From the NCBI RefSeq assembly GCF_000955805.1, contig NZ_JYOA01000003.1, positions 640,944-704,943 on the forward strand: a stretch of 64,000 nucleotides of DNA, read 5' to 3'. A program made the position numbers and the translations under genes. Origin of the DNA: Pseudomonas sp. 21 (GTDB taxonomy: Bacteria > Pseudomonadota > Gammaproteobacteria > Pseudomonadales > Pseudomonadaceae). Positions 37,295 through 47,630 of this stretch are shown here, piece by piece. Every line of letters starts with the position of its first letter. The first letter of the stretch is position 1. The notes below the pieces were generated by a model. The model was not told the DNA's origin. It did no database searches and saw only the letters and a list, made by a program, of their open reading frames with translations.

Positions 37295-38040
37295 TTGCCA
37301 ACGACGACGGGGTCACTGCACCCGGTATCGCCGCGCTTCACGACGCGCTGTCCGACTATGCGGACTGCATCGTGATCGCCCCGGAAGCCGATCGTAGCGG
37401 AGCGAGTAGTTCGCTGACGCTGGATCGGCCGCTGCATCCCCATCGCCTGGGCAATGGATTCATCAGCCTCAACGGCACCCCGACCGACTGCGTGCACCTG
37501 GGCCTCAACGGCCTGCTCGAAGAGGTGCCGGAGATGGTCGTCTCGGGAATCAACCTCGGCGCCAACCTGGGCGACGACGTGCTCTATTCGGGCACCGTGG
37601 CAGCGGCCCTGGAAGGACGCTTCCTGTCGCGTCCGGCCTTCGCCTTCTCGCTGTGCTCGCGCCTGACGGACAACCTGCCGGCCGCGATGCACTTCGCCCG
37701 CCTGCTGGTGGAGTCCCACGAGAAGCTCGACCTGCCGCCGCGCACCGTGCTCAACGTGAACATTCCCAACCTGCCGCTGGAGCGCATCAAGGGCATCCAG
37801 CTGACTCGCCTGGGCCATCGCGCCCGCGCGAAGCCGCCGGTCAAGGTGGTCAACCCGCGCGGCAAGGAAGGCTACTGGATCGCCGCTGCCGGCGATGCCG
37901 AGGATGGCGGCGAGGGCACTGATTTCCACGCGGTCCTGCAGGGTTACGTGTCGATCACGCCGCTGCAGATGGACCGGACCTACCGGGAAGCGTTCAATGT
38001 CCTTGGCGACTGGCTCGGAGGGCTCGACCATGGCCAATGA
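37282..38040 (+). CDS. surE: 5'/3'-nucleotidase SurE
   Basis: SurE dephosphorylates nucleoside 5'- and 3'-monophosphates and is a stationary-phase survival protein. The 252-residue product starts [19 protein letters not shown] with the metal-binding DD pair, and also has [25 protein letters not shown]. It overlaps the 3' end of truD, and pcm begins inside its last codons. This places it in one operon leading to nlpD and rpoS. Confidence 0.97.
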   Translation: MRILIANDDGVTAPGIAALHDALSDYADCIVIAPEADRSGASSSLTLDRPLHPHRLGNGFISLNGTPTDCVHLGLNGLLEEVPEMVVSGINLGANLGDDVLYSGTVAAALEGRFLSRPAFAFSLCSRLTDNLPAAMHFARLLVESHEKLDLPPRTVLNVNIPNLPLERIKGIQLTRLGHRARAKPPVKVVNPRGKEGYWIAAAGDAEDGGEGTDFHAVLQGYVSITPLQMDRTYREAFNVLGDWLGGLDHGQ

Positions 38041-38701
38041 ATTGTCCCGCCGCGGCGGCATCGGCATGACCTCCCAGCGGACCCGCGAGCGTCTGATCCA
38101 GCGTCTGTACGAAGAGGGCCTGTCCAACGCCCACGTGCTGGAAGTGATCCGTCGCACACCGCGCCACCTGTTCGTCGATGAGGCGCTGTCGCACCGCGCC
38201 TACGAAGACACCGCGCTGCCCATCGGGCACAACCAGACCATCTCGCAGCCCTTCATGGTGGCGCGGATGACCGAGTTGCTGCTGGCCGCCGGCCCGCTGG
38301 ACAAGGTGCTGGAGATCGGCACCGGCTCCGGCTACCAGACCGCCGTGCTGTCGCAACTGGTGGAGCGGGTGTTCTCCGTCGAGCGCATCCAGGCCCTGCA
38401 GGATCGCGCCAAGGAGCGACTTGCGGAGCTAAACCTGAGAAATGTTGTCTTTCGTTGGGGCGATGGCTGGGAAGGCTGGCCCGCCCTGGCGCCTTACAAC
38501 GGCATCATCGTCACCGCAGCGGCGGCCGAGGTCCCGCAGGCGCTGCTGGACCAGCTGGCGCCTGGGGGGCGGCTGGTGATTCCGGTCGGCGGCGGCGAGG
38601 TGCAGCAATTGATGCTGATCGTCCGCACCGAGGACGGCTTCCAGCGTCAGGTGCTGGATTCCGTACGCTTCGTCCCGCTGCTCAACGGTCCGCTAGGCTG
38701 A
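38030..38701 (+). CDS. pcm: protein-L-isoaspartate O-methyltransferase
   Basis: Pcm methylates isoaspartyl residues with SAM to repair aged proteins. The SAM-binding loop is [21 protein letters not shown], and the N-terminal region [32 protein letters not shown] is typical. I chose the ATG at 38030 (223 residues), which has GGAGGG eight bases upstream and overlaps surE by 11 bp. A shorter form from the ATG at 38066 ([10 protein letters not shown], 211 residues) is the start often given for P. aeruginosa, but it has a poor ribosome binding site here. Confidence 0.95.
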   Translation: MANELSRRGGIGMTSQRTRERLIQRLYEEGLSNAHVLEVIRRTPRHLFVDEALSHRAYEDTALPIGHNQTISQPFMVARMTELLLAAGPLDKVLEIGTGSGYQTAVLSQLVERVFSVERIQALQDRAKERLAELNLRNVVFRWGDGWEGWPALAPYNGIIVTAAAAEVPQALLDQLAPGGRLVIPVGGGEVQQLMLIVRTEDGFQRQVLDSVRFVPLLNGPLG

Positions 38702-38774
38702 GAGCAAGCCGGTCGAGGCTGCGGTAACTGCCGGCCAGTGAGGCTGGATGTCAATTCATGGATAAGGGGGATGG

Positions 38775-39623
38775 GTGAGCTTGACAGCGACCCTGTGTCA
38801 ACGGAACTGGATCAAGGGCCTGGGCCACGCTGTGGTGGCCATTGCCGTCTGCTCTCTGCTGGCGGCCTGTTCTTCGACTTCGCGCAGCACCACGACCGTG
38901 GTTGATCGCAACGCCCAGCAGAAGCCGGCTGTCACCAGTGGGCAGTATCTGGTGCGTCGCGGTGACACGCTGTACTCCATCGCCTTCCGCTACGGCTGGG
39001 ACTGGAAAGCCCTGGCCGCGCGCAACAACATCTCTGCGCCGTACACCATTCGCCCCGGTCAAACCATCCGCTTCGATGGTGGCTCGTCGACAGCACCGTC
39101 TGTCGCAAAAAATACGACGCCTGTCGCGCCGGTGGTCGTCAACAAACCGACATCTACCCCGGCGACCGCCAGCAAACCGACCACGCCTGCCGTCACGATT
39201 CCCGCGCAGCCACCCGTGAGCGGCGGAACTCCGGCGGTCGCAGGGGGCGCTCCGGGGGGGTGGATATGGCCAACCAATGGCACTCTTATTGGGCGTTTTG
39301 CATCAAACGGCAGTTTGAATAAAGGGATTGATATAGGCGGGCAATTGGGCCAGCCTGTCCTGGCTGCGTCTAATGGCACGGTGGTGTACGCCGGTAGTGG
39401 TTTGCGGGGCTACGGCGAACTCGTGATCATCAAGCACAGCGATACCTACGTAAGCGCCTACGGTCACAACCGCAGGTTGCTGGTGCGGGAAGGGCAACAG
39501 GTCAAAGTCGGGCAGAACATTGCCGAGATGGGCTCCACAGGGACCGACCGGGTGAAGCTGCACTTCGAGATTCGCCGCCAGGGTAAACCTGTAGATCCGC
39601 TGCAATACCTGCCAAGTCGTTGA
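38775..39623 (+). CDS. nlpD: murein hydrolase activator NlpD (lipoprotein)
   Basis: NlpD is an envelope lipoprotein that activates cell-wall amidases during division. The 282-residue product starts at GTG after AAGGGGG. It has a lipoprotein signal with lipobox LLAAC near residue 32, a LysM domain (YLVRRGDTLYSIAFRYGWDWKALA, about residues 58-100), a Pro/Thr-rich linker, and a C-terminal M23/LytM domain. The usual metal-binding HxxxD reads NKGID, so the domain is degenerate, as expected for an activator. The segment 39261-39350 has unusual low-GC codons, probably because the rpoS promoter lies there. Confidence 0.95.
   Translation: MSLTATLCQRNWIKGLGHAVVAIAVCSLLAACSSTSRSTTTVVDRNAQQKPAVTSGQYLVRRGDTLYSIAFRYGWDWKALAARNNISAPYTIRPGQTIRFDGGSSTAPSVAKNTTPVAPVVVNKPTSTPATASKPTTPAVTIPAQPPVSGGTPAVAGGAPGGWIWPTNGTLIGRFASNGSLNKGIDIGGQLGQPVLAASNGTVVYAGSGLRGYGELVIIKHSDTYVSAYGHNRRLLVREGQQVKVGQNIAEMGSTGTDRVKLHFEIRRQGKPVDPLQYLPSR
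39261..39350 (+). promoter_or_regulatory. low-GC block inside nlpD, probable rpoS promoter region
   Basis: In 39271-39340 only 31 of 70 bases are G or C, far below the surrounding sequence, and the nlpD codons there include ATA, TTG, CTT, ATT and TCA, which are rare elsewhere in the window. The block ends about 370 bp before the rpoS start. In Pseudomonas the main rpoS promoter is known to lie within nlpD at about this distance. I cannot fix the -35 and -10 hexamers with confidence. Confidence 0.5.
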
Positions 39624-39653
39624 TGCTTGCTGTTCCCCTGCGTGGGTGAGCGG

Positions 39654-39688
39654 GCCTAGGTGTCCTAAGGATAAGGAAGCACCTGGGC
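39654..39688 (+). promoter_or_regulatory. rpoS leader hairpin
   Basis: GCCTAGGTG (39654-39662) pairs with CACCTGGGC (39680-39688) with one wobble pair. The loop contains AAGGATAAGGAAG. The stem lies about 30 nt before the rpoS start. GGA motifs in the loop resemble RsmA/RsmE binding sites, but whether RsmA binds is inference. Confidence 0.4.
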
Positions 39689-39718
39689 TTGTTGTCGAAC
39701 TCAGCAAGGGATAACGAC

Positions 39719-40723
<1,005 letters not shown>

Positions 40724-40744
40724 CGCCCAGGTCGACAACGAAGA

Positions 40745-40769
40745 AGCCCGGATGATTCCGGGCTTTTTT
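40745..40769 (+). terminator. intrinsic terminator after rpoS
   Basis: AGCCCGGA (40745-40752), loop TGAT, and TCCGGGCT (40757-40764) form a perfect 8-bp stem that runs into a T-run. It isolates rpoS from the rsmZ control region that begins 12 bp later. Confidence 0.9.
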
Positions 40770-40780
40770 ATGCATCGCGA

Positions 40781-40798
40781 TGTAAGCATTCGCTTACA
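40781..40798 (+). promoter_or_regulatory. GacA upstream activating site of rsmZ
   Basis: TGTAAG, six bases, CTTACA is a perfect 18-bp palindrome and a full match to the GacA site found upstream of Gac-controlled small RNA genes in Pseudomonas. It lies about 180 bp before the predicted rsmZ start, the distance known for that gene. The 40 or so bases at 40841-40885 in between are very AT-rich, suitable for DNA-bending or silencing proteins such as IHF or MvaT. Confidence 0.93.
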
Positions 40799-40925
40799 CA
40801 ATGTGTGAGCGTTCAGCTTGAAGTGCCGCCAGCTCTGACGTCGAATTTTCGTATCTTATTGTTTTGTAAGAATTTTGTTTCATTGGTGGGGCACTGCAGG
40901 CGGTAGATGTGCGGAAGTGTCCCAG

Positions 40926-40953
40926 TTGCCGCGATCCGGCAGGTGGGTAATAT
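40926..40953 (+). promoter_or_regulatory. rsmZ core promoter
   Basis: TTGCCG (40926-40931) and TAATAT (40948-40953) are separated by 16 bp. Transcription would start near 40961, just before the first GGA motif of the small RNA. Confidence 0.7.
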
Positions 40954-40960
40954 CACTCCT

Positions 40961-41080
40961 GCGTACACGGAAAGACGCAGGCCGGTAAGGATGTCGGTCA
41001 GGATCCACCGCAGGATGCGGTTCATCGGGATGATGAAGAAGGGAAGAAAGAGTGGGCGGGTTATCCCGCCCCTTTTTTTT
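40961..41080 (+). ncRNA. rsmZ: small regulatory RNA RsmZ
   Basis: RsmZ binds and removes the translational repressors RsmA/RsmE, so it relays the GacS/GacA signal to secondary metabolism, biofilm and virulence genes. This segment of about 120 nt has six GGA motifs (40969, 40989, 41001, 41013, 41028 and 41042). Two sit in the loops of perfect hairpins: CCGC-AGGAT-GCGG at 41008-41020 and TTCATC-GGGAT-GATGAA at 41021-41037. A terminator (GGGCGGG, loop TTAT, CCCGCCC, eight Ts) ends it at 41054-41080. Position between rpoS and fdxA and the GacA site at 40781 match RsmZ of other pseudomonads. The exact 5' end is an estimate. Confidence 0.92.
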
Positions 41081-41107
41081 GCCCACAGAAAAGTGAAGCC
41101 CCGGATG

Positions 41108-41136
41108 CAAAAAGGCCCGCGCTAGGCGGGCCTTTT
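41108..41136 (-). terminator. intrinsic terminator after fdxA
   Basis: AAAAGGCCCGC (41110-41120), a 5-nt loop and GCGGGCCTTTT (41126-41136) form an 11-bp stem. With T-runs on both sides it can work for fdxA on the minus strand and for read-through from rsmZ on the plus strand. Confidence 0.85.
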
Positions 41137-41158
41137 CTATTTCTGCAGGTGCTGGAAA

Positions 41159-41482
41159 TCAGCGCTCCAGATACTGCATCTTGTTCGGCTTGCCGTCCCA
41201 CTCTTCGGCGTCCGGCAGGGAATCCTTCTTCTCGGTGATGTTCGGCCATACATCGGCCAGATCCTTGTTCAGCTCGATGAACTCCTGCATGCCATCCGGG
41301 ACCTCGTCCTCGGAGAAGATCGCCTGTGCCGGGCACTCCGGTTCGCACAGGGCGCAGTCGATGCACTCATCCGGGTGGATGACCAGGAAGTTCGGGCCTT
41401 CGTAGAAGCAGTCCACCGGGCATACTTCCACGCAGTCGGTGTATTTGCACTTGATGCAGTTGTCGGTGACGACGAAGGTCAT
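41159..41482 (-). CDS. fdxA: 7Fe-type ferredoxin FdxA
   Basis: FdxA is a small electron carrier with one [3Fe-4S] and one [4Fe-4S] cluster. The 107-residue protein has the cluster cysteines in [26 protein letters not shown] (split here) and [17 protein letters not shown], then the longer C-terminal tail that marks the Azotobacter FdI type. GAGGAGAAAATTAG precedes the ATG. It is convergent with rsmZ and follows mutS, which is on the same strand 65 bp upstream. Confidence 0.95.
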   Translation of the reverse strand: MTFVVTDNCIKCKYTDCVEVCPVDCFYEGPNFLVIHPDECIDCALCEPECPAQAIFSEDEVPDGMQEFIELNKDLADVWPNITEKKDSLPDAEEWDGKPNKMQYLER

Positions 41483-41547
41483 TTCTAATTTTCTCCTCAG
41501 GCGGGCGGCTAAGCGCGCGCGATTCTAGCAGCTTGTCCAGCGGTCCG

Positions 41548-44121
41548 TCAGACCCGCATCTTCCATGCATATAACAATTCGAGAGCTTGACGCGGCGTCA
41601 GGTCATCGGGGCTGACACGCATCAGCTCTTCGACGATCGGGTGCGGCAGGCTGGCGAACAGGTCGCTTTGCAGTGGCGCCGGGCTTTTCGGGTCGGTCGA
41701 ACGCGGTGCTTCATGGGGCAGGCTGGTGGTTTCCAGGCGCGACAGATGCTCGCGGGCGCGCTGAATTACCGCACCCGGCACGCCGGCTAATTGCGCAACC
41801 GCCAGGCCATAGCTCTGGCTGGCAGGGCCGGGCAGTACGTGGTGCAGGAACACGATGCGCTCGTTGTGCTCGGTGGCGTTCAGGTGAACGTTGGCCACTG
41901 CCGGTTCGCTTTCGGGCAGCACGGTCAGCTCGAAATAGTGAGTCGCGAACAGGGTAAAGGCGCGCAGTTTGGCCAGGTGTTCGGCGGCGGACCAGGCCAG
42001 CGACAGGCCGTCGAAGGTGCTGGTGCCGCGGCCCACTTCGTCCATCAGCACCAGGCTGCGGTCGCTGGCGTTGTGCAGGATGTTTGCGGTTTCGCTCATC
42101 TCCACCATGAAGGTGGAACGGCCGCCGGCGAGGTCGTCGGAGGAGCCGATCCGGGTGAAGATGCGGTCCACCAGGGACAGTTCGCAGCGCGCGGCCGGGA
42201 CGAAACTGCCGATGTGCGCAAGTAGCACGATCAGCGCAGTTTGCCGCATATAGGTCGATTTACCGCCCATGTTAGGGCCGGTAATCACCAGCATGCGGGT
42301 GTCTTCGTCGAGGTTCAGGTCGTTGGCGACGAATGGAGTATCCAGCACCTGCTCGACCACCGGATGGCGGCCTTGCTCGATACGAATGCCTGACTCTTCG
42401 ACGAAGCGCGGGCGGTTCAGGTCGAGGTTCAGCGCGCGCTCGGCGAGGTTGGACAGCACGTCCAGCTCGGCCAGGGCGGCAGCGGTGTCCTGGAGCGGCG
42501 CCAACTGGCCAATCAGCAGTTCCAGCAGTTCTTCGTAGAGCTGCTTCTCGCGAGCCAGAGCGCGGCTCTGGGCGGACAGCGCCTTGTCTTCGAAAGCCTT
42601 CAGCTCCGGCGTGATGAAGCGCTCGGCGCCTTTCAGGGTCTGGCGTCGGATGTAGTCGGCCGGAGCCTGTTCGGCTTGCACGCGGGGCAGTTCGATGTAG
42701 TAGCCGTGGATGCGGTTGTAGCCGACCTTCAGGTTTGGCAGGCCGGTACGGGCTTTTTCGCGAGTCTCCAGGTCCATCAGGTACTGGCCGGCGTTCTCGC
42801 TGAGCATCTGCAGTTCGTCCAGCTCGGCGTCGTAGCCACGAGCGATGACGCCGCCATCGCGGATGACGGCCGGCGGGTTCTCGATCACGGCGCGGGCCAG
42901 CAGGTCAGCTAGTTCCGGGTAGGTGCGGATGCTGGTGGCCAGTTCGCCCAGATGCGGGGCCTCCAGCTCGGTCATGCCATGCTGCAGTTCCGGCAGGGCG
43001 GCGAGGGCGTCGCGCAGTCGGGCGAGGTCGCGCGGGCGGGCATTGCGCAGGCCGATTCGGGCGAGAATTCGTTCGACGTCACCGATTTCCTTCAGCTGCG
43101 GCTGGAGAATTTCGAAGCGATAACGCTCGAGCAGGCAGGCAATGGACTCCTGGCGAGCTTCGAGCACGGCTCGGTCGCGCAGCGGGCGGTTCAGCCAGCG
43201 GGTCAGCAGGCGGCTACCCATGGCGGTCTGGCAACGGTCGACTACCGACTGCAGCGTGTTGTCGCGGCCGCCGGCGAGGTTGGTGTCCAGTTCCAGGTTG
43301 CGGCGGCTGGCGCCATCGAGGATCACGGTGTCGTCGATCCGCTCGTGACGCAGGCTGCGCAGGTGCGGCAGGGCGGTGCGCTGGGTTTCCTTGGCGTAGG
43401 TCAGCAGGCAGCCCGCGGCGCCAATGGCGAGGGTCAGTTCTTGGCAGCCGAAGCCCTTGAGATCCTGCACGCCGAACTGCTGGCACAGTCCCTTTTTCGC
43501 CGAGTCGCGATCGAAGTCCCAGGGCGCGCGGCGGTGCGCGCCACGGCGTTTCTCCGCCGGCAGGCCCTGGGGCCAGTCGTCGGGGATCAGCAGCTCGGCG
43601 GGGTTCAGGCGCTCCAGTTCGGCCAGCAGGGTTTCCCAGCCTTTTATTTCCTGGACGTTGAAGCGACCGCTGGTGATATCCAGCACGGCCAGACCGAAAA
43701 GGCGCTCGTCACCCAGTACGGCGGCGATCAGGTTATCGCGACGCTCGTCGAGCAGCGCTTCGTCGCTGACGGTACCGGGAGTGAGGATGCGCACGACCTG
43801 GCGTTCCACTGGGCCCTTGCTGGTGGCCGGGTCGCCGATCTGTTCGCAGATCACCACCGATTCGCCGAGCTTCACCAGCTTGGCCAGGTAGCCTTCGGCG
43901 GAGTGGAAGGGAATGCCGGCCATGGGAATGGAGTTGCCGGCGGACTGGCCCCGAGCGGTCAGTGTGATGTCCAGCAGCTTGGCGGCCTTCTTGGCGTCCT
44001 CGTAGAACAGCTCGTAGAAGTCGCCCATGCGGTAGAACATCAGTTGGTCCGGGTGCTGGTTCTTCAGCCTCCAGTACTGCTGCATCATCGGTGTGTGGGC
44101 GGAGAGGTCGCTCTGACTCAT
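41548..44121 (-). CDS. mutS: DNA mismatch repair protein MutS
   Basis: MutS recognises base mismatches and small loops and recruits MutL. The 857-residue protein has the mismatch-binding [11 protein letters not shown] motif near residue 30, the connector, lever and clamp domains, and the ABC-type ATPase with Walker [16 protein letters not shown], Walker [17 protein letters not shown], and [11 protein letters not shown]. The C-terminal tail [14 protein letters not shown] carries the tetramerisation segment. I chose the ATG at 44121 ([17 protein letters not shown]); a TTG ten codons upstream is possible but has no family support. Confidence 0.97.
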   Translation of the reverse strand: MSQSDLSAHTPMMQQYWRLKNQHPDQLMFYRMGDFYELFYEDAKKAAKLLDITLTARGQSAGNSIPMAGIPFHSAEGYLAKLVKLGESVVICEQIGDPATSKGPVERQVVRILTPGTVSDEALLDERRDNLIAAVLGDERLFGLAVLDITSGRFNVQEIKGWETLLAELERLNPAELLIPDDWPQGLPAEKRRGAHRRAPWDFDRDSAKKGLCQQFGVQDLKGFGCQELTLAIGAAGCLLTYAKETQRTALPHLRSLRHERIDDTVILDGASRRNLELDTNLAGGRDNTLQSVVDRCQTAMGSRLLTRWLNRPLRDRAVLEARQESIACLLERYRFEILQPQLKEIGDVERILARIGLRNARPRDLARLRDALAALPELQHGMTELEAPHLGELATSIRTYPELADLLARAVIENPPAVIRDGGVIARGYDAELDELQMLSENAGQYLMDLETREKARTGLPNLKVGYNRIHGYYIELPRVQAEQAPADYIRRQTLKGAERFITPELKAFEDKALSAQSRALAREKQLYEELLELLIGQLAPLQDTAAALAELDVLSNLAERALNLDLNRPRFVEESGIRIEQGRHPVVEQVLDTPFVANDLNLDEDTRMLVITGPNMGGKSTYMRQTALIVLLAHIGSFVPAARCELSLVDRIFTRIGSSDDLAGGRSTFMVEMSETANILHNASDRSLVLMDEVGRGTSTFDGLSLAWSAAEHLAKLRAFTLFATHYFELTVLPESEPAVANVHLNATEHNERIVFLHHVLPGPASQSYGLAVAQLAGVPGAVIQRAREHLSRLETTSLPHEAPRSTDPKSPAPLQSDLFASLPHPIVEELMRVSPDDLTPRQALELLYAWKMRV

Positions 44122-44203
44122 GGCTTCTGGCTGTCCGGCTTCAACATGCAAAAGCGCCTAGTGTACGGTATCCACCTGGCCTTCTTTAACCCCGGAGCGC
44201 ACT

Positions 44204-44716
44204 GTGCCCGTCACCGATTCCTTTATTACAGAACTCTCGGCCCGAGTTGGCGCGCGTCTGGCCGTCAACCAACTGCGCGTCACCACGGCTGAATCCTGTA
44301 CCGGTGGTGGCATTGCCGAAGCGATCACGCGTATCTCCGGCAGCTCGGCCTGGTTCGAGGCGGGCTATGTCACTTATTCCAACAACCAGAAGACCCGTCA
44401 GCTGGATGTGCCGGCCGAGTTGTTCACACAAGTCGGTGCGGTGAGCCGGGAAGTGGTCGAGGCCATGGTCGCGGGTGCCTTGCCGCGCAGTGGAGCGGAC
44501 ATTGCCGTGGCGGTCAGCGGTATTGCCGGGCCGGACGGCGGTTCTGCCGAGAAGCCGGTGGGCACCGTCTGGCTGGCCTGGAGGAAAGGTGGACAGGTGT
44601 TCAGCGAACGCCGTCTGTATGCCGGTGATCGGGAAGCTGTACGCCGGCAAACCGTGGCGACCGCTCTGGAAGGGCTGTTGCGACTGGCGGACGGGGAAAA
44701 TCCGATTCAGGGGTAG
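44204..44716 (+). CDS. pncC: nicotinamide-nucleotide amidase (CinA C-terminal domain protein)
   Basis: PncC deamidates nicotinamide mononucleotide to nicotinic acid mononucleotide in NAD recycling. The 170-residue protein consists only of the CinA C-terminal domain, with TTAESCTGGGIAEAITRISGSS near residues 27-47 and VSGIAGPDGGSAEKPVGTVW near 105-125. It starts at GTG after CCCGGAG. The gene is divergent from mutS and lies just before recA, the standard cinA-recA order; a LexA site separates the two. Confidence 0.93.
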   Translation: MPVTDSFITELSARVGARLAVNQLRVTTAESCTGGGIAEAITRISGSSAWFEAGYVTYSNNQKTRQLDVPAELFTQVGAVSREVVEAMVAGALPRSGADIAVAVSGIAGPDGGSAEKPVGTVWLAWRKGGQVFSERRLYAGDREAVRRQTVATALEGLLRLADGENPIQG

Positions 44717-44725
44717 GCGAGCGGC

Positions 44726-44761
44726 TTGCCCTGTGGAATAATACTGGCTACTTATACAGTT
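44726..44761 (+). promoter_or_regulatory. recA promoter with LexA (SOS) box
   Basis: CTG (44744-44746), ten bases and CAG (44757-44759) form a LexA box within the 20-bp match 44742-44761. TTGCCC (44726-44731) and TACTTA (44749-44754), 17 bp apart, are plausible -35 and -10 elements, so LexA would cover the -10 region. The recA start is 40 bp downstream. Confidence 0.88.
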
Positions 44762-44801
44762 GTTCGTGGCCGCCCGGCCGCCTGACTTCGCGAGGACTTC
44801 A

Positions 44802-45857
44802 ATGGACGACAACAAGAAGCGCGCCCTGGCCGCGGCCCTGGGACAGATCGAACGCCAATTCGGCAAAGGCGCGGTCATGCGCATGGGCGATCATGAGCGC
44901 CAGGCAATCCCCGCCATCTCCACCGGCTCGCTGGGTCTGGACATTGCACTGGGCATCGGCGGCCTGCCGCGCGGCCGTATCGTCGAGATCTACGGTCCGG
45001 AATCCTCGGGCAAGACCACGCTGACCCTGTCGGTCATCGCCCAGGCCCAGAAAGTCGGCGCCACCTGCGCCTTCGTCGACGCCGAACACGCCCTGGACCC
45101 GGACTACGCCGGCAAGCTGGGCGTCAACGTCGACGATCTGCTGGTTTCCCAGCCGGACACCGGCGAACAGGCCCTGGAAATCACCGACATGCTGGTGCGC
45201 TCCAATGCCGTTGACGTGATCATCGTCGACTCCGTGGCGGCCCTGGTACCCAAGGCCGAAATCGAAGGCGAGATGGGCGATCAGCACGTTGGCCTGCAGG
45301 CCCGCCTGATGTCCCAGGCGCTGCGCAAGATCACCGGCAACATCAAGAACGCCAACTGCCTGGTCATCTTCATCAACCAGATCCGCATGAAGATCGGCGT
45401 GATGTTCGGCAACCCGGAAACCACCACCGGCGGTAACGCGCTGAAGTTCTACTCCTCCGTCCGTCTCGACATCCGCCGTACCGGCGCGGTGAAGGAAGGC
45501 GACGAGGTGGTCGGCAGCGAAACCCGCGTCAAGGTCGTGAAGAACAAGGTCGCTCCGCCGTTCCGTCAGGCCGAATTCCAGATCATGTACGGCCGCGGTA
45601 TCTACCGCACCGGCGAGATCATCGACCTGGGCGTACAGCTGGGCCTGATCGAGAAGTCCGGCGCCTGGTACAGCTACCAGGGCAGCAAGATCGGCCAGGG
45701 CAAGGCGAACGCCGCCAAGTTCCTGGAAGACAACGCCGAGGTTTGCACCACCCTGGACAAGGCTATCCGTGACCAACTGCTGTCCAAGCAGACTCCGCCG
45801 ACCAAGGCCGAGCTCGCTGCGGCGGAAGCCGAAGCAGAAGCTGAAGCCGACTACTGA
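44802..45857 (+). CDS. recA: recombinase RecA
   Basis: RecA forms filaments on single-stranded DNA, drives strand exchange, and triggers LexA self-cleavage. The 351-residue protein has Walker [10 protein letters not shown] at residues 65-73, Walker [16 protein letters not shown], the L1 and L2 DNA-binding loops ([16 protein letters not shown] and [22 protein letters not shown] in part), and an acidic C-terminal tail rich in Glu and Ala. The ATG at 44802 follows GAGGAC. recX begins 5 nt after its stop codon. Confidence 0.98.
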   Translation: MDDNKKRALAAALGQIERQFGKGAVMRMGDHERQAIPAISTGSLGLDIALGIGGLPRGRIVEIYGPESSGKTTLTLSVIAQAQKVGATCAFVDAEHALDPDYAGKLGVNVDDLLVSQPDTGEQALEITDMLVRSNAVDVIIVDSVAALVPKAEIEGEMGDQHVGLQARLMSQALRKITGNIKNANCLVIFINQIRMKIGVMFGNPETTTGGNALKFYSSVRLDIRRTGAVKEGDEVVGSETRVKVVKNKVAPPFRQAEFQIMYGRGIYRTGEIIDLGVQLGLIEKSGAWYSYQGSKIGQGKANAAKFLEDNAEVCTTLDKAIRDQLLSKQTPPTKAELAAAEAEAEAEADY

Positions 45858-45862
45858 TAGCG

Positions 45863-46327
45863 ATGGCCGTCGAGCTCGATAACCCCGTCGCGGTGCGGCG
45901 GGTCGCCATGGACCTGCTGGCAAGGCGCGAGCATGGCCGGGCGGAGCTCTCGCGCAAGCTGCGGCAACGCGGCGCCACGCAGGATCTGATCGACCCCGCC
46001 CTCGACCGTCTGGCCGAGGAGGGGTTGCTCAATGAAAGTCGCTATCTGGAAAGCTATATCGCCAGCCGTGCGCGGGCCGGTTACGGTCCGGTGCGGATTC
46101 GTGAGGAGCTGTCGCAGCGCGGTTTGCCCCGTGGCGAGATCGACGGCGCGCTGAGCGAGTCGGATGTCGACTGGAACGAAAACCTGCGTGAGGTCTGGCG
46201 CCGCAAGTTCGCCCGGCTGCCGCAGGATGCCCGCGAGCGAGCCCAGCAGGGCAGGTTCCTGAGCTATCGGGGCTACTCGATGGAAGCCATCAGCCGGCTC
46301 CTGAGCGGTCGACGATCAGATGATTGA
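45863..46327 (+). CDS. recX: regulatory protein RecX
   Basis: RecX binds RecA filaments and limits their growth. The 154-residue protein is built of repeated three-helix units, with [20 protein letters not shown] near residue 14 and [21 protein letters not shown] near 70. Its ATG is 5 bp after the recA stop codon, so SOS induction of recA carries through to recX. A terminator follows directly. Confidence 0.95.
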   Translation: MAVELDNPVAVRRVAMDLLARREHGRAELSRKLRQRGATQDLIDPALDRLAEEGLLNESRYLESYIASRARAGYGPVRIREELSQRGLPRGEIDGALSESDVDWNENLREVWRRKFARLPQDARERAQQGRFLSYRGYSMEAISRLLSGRRSDD

Positions 46328-46333
46328 ACAAGG

Positions 46334-46359
46334 AAGGCACCCAACCGGGTGCCTTTTTT
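46334..46359 (+). terminator. intrinsic terminator after recA-recX
   Basis: AAGGCACCC (46334-46342), loop AACC, and GGGTGCCTT (46347-46355) form a stem that runs into six Ts. It ends recA-recX before the convergent LOG-family gene. Confidence 0.88.
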
Positions 46360-46389
46360 GTTTCCTGGCTCTGGAAAGCGCCCTGGCAA

Positions 46390-47463
46390 TCAGCGCTCCC
46401 AGTTCTCCGGCTGGTTGATGAAGTTCAGCAGTTCCCGCAGACGCCCCTGGTCACGGCCGTTGAAGGCAAAAGCCAGCCGAGTCAGGTGAGCAAATTCCGG
46501 CTCGTCGAGTTCCGATTCGCTGTAGGGCTGCTGGTGGAAACCGTCGGTGACGCACAGGTTGCCGAACTCGCGCTCCAGCAACTGCAGCGCGCGTACGCTC
46601 AGCGGGTGGTTCAGGCGGATCACGAAGCGATCCTTGAGCCAGCGGCTGGAGTGGAAGTTGCTATAGAACTGGGCGATTTCCTCGGCGGCTTCCTCGGCGG
46701 TATGCACCAGCGTCATCAGGTTCATGTCGCTGGGCAGGATGTAGCCGTTGTCCTCCAGTTGTTCCTTGATGAACTCCAGGGCGTGATCCCAGTAGTGCCC
46801 GCCTGGCTGGTCGAGCAGGACCACCGGGACCAGCGGGCTCTTGCCGGTCTGGATCAGCGTCAGCACTTCCAGCGCTTCATCCAGCGTGCCGAAGCCGCCC
46901 GGGCAGAGCACCAGGGCATCGGCTTCCTTGACGAAGAACAACTTGCGCAGGAAGAAGAAGTGGAAGGACAGCAGGTTGCTGGTGCCGTCCACGGTGCGGT
47001 TGGCGTGTTGCTCGAAGGGCAGGGTGATATTGAAGCCAAGGCTGTTTTCCAGCCCGGCGCCTTCGTGGGCCGCGGCCATGATGCCGCCGCCGGCACCGGT
47101 GATGACCATCAGGTCGTAGCGGGCGAGCGTTTCGCCCAGTTCGCGGGCCAAGGCGTAGACGGGGTGGTCGGACGGAGTACGGGCAGAGCCGAACACCGTG
47201 ACTTTGCGGCGACGCTTGAACTGCTCCAGGGTGCTGAAGGCGTGCTCCATCTCGCGCAGGGTTTGCAGCATGATCTTGGCGTCCCAGCGGTTGCGGTCGG
47301 CCTGGGCCATGCGGGCCACGGTGGTGAGCATCTCGCGGTATAGCGGCAGGTTCTGGCTGTTGCCGGGAGCGGCCAGTTCGGCCAGTTCCTCGATCTTCTG
47401 TGCGAGGTCGGTGCCGCTGGTCTGGAAGTGTCTGGAGAGGTAGTCGTCGGGCTCATAGGGCAT
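46390..47463 (-). CDS. LOG-family protein (putative nucleotide 5'-monophosphate nucleosidase)
   Basis: The 357-residue protein has a Rossmann-like LOG domain in its centre: VTVFGSARTPSDHPVYALAREL, ITGAGGGIMAAAHEGAG, and the signature CPGGFGTLDEALEVLTL near residue 195. LOG proteins split the base from nucleoside 5'-monophosphates (cytokinin activation in plants, purine and pyrimidine nucleotide turnover in bacteria). It carries an N-terminal helical extension of about 85 residues and a C-terminal extension beyond the core domain. AAGGAG precedes the ATG. The substrate is not settled by sequence. Confidence 0.85.
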   Translation of the reverse strand: MPYEPDDYLSRHFQTSGTDLAQKIEELAELAAPGNSQNLPLYREMLTTVARMAQADRNRWDAKIMLQTLREMEHAFSTLEQFKRRRKVTVFGSARTPSDHPVYALARELGETLARYDLMVITGAGGGIMAAAHEGAGLENSLGFNITLPFEQHANRTVDGTSNLLSFHFFFLRKLFFVKEADALVLCPGGFGTLDEALEVLTLIQTGKSPLVPVVLLDQPGGHYWDHALEFIKEQLEDNGYILPSDMNLMTLVHTAEEAAEEIAQFYSNFHSSRWLKDRFVIRLNHPLSVRALQLLEREFGNLCVTDGFHQQPYSESELDEPEFAHLTRLAFAFNGRDQGRLRELLNFINQPENWER

Positions 47464-47630
47464 GTTGATACTCCTTGTTCATCAACCCCTGATCGCCTGT
47501 CCATGGGCGGCGCCGGCCACGCAAGGTGGCTCTGGCGGTCATGCATTGGCGCTTCGCCGCACGCACAGGGTTCAGCAGGAGGCCTGCCGAGTCTGGCACG
47601 CGGGGTGTGACAGTCGGTGAGGCCCCGGTT

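Noticed and set aside
44121-44151. Longer MutS from a TTG start at 44151
   Set aside because: The ten added residues are not typical of MutS, and the ATG at 44121 gives the usual Pseudomonas N terminus.
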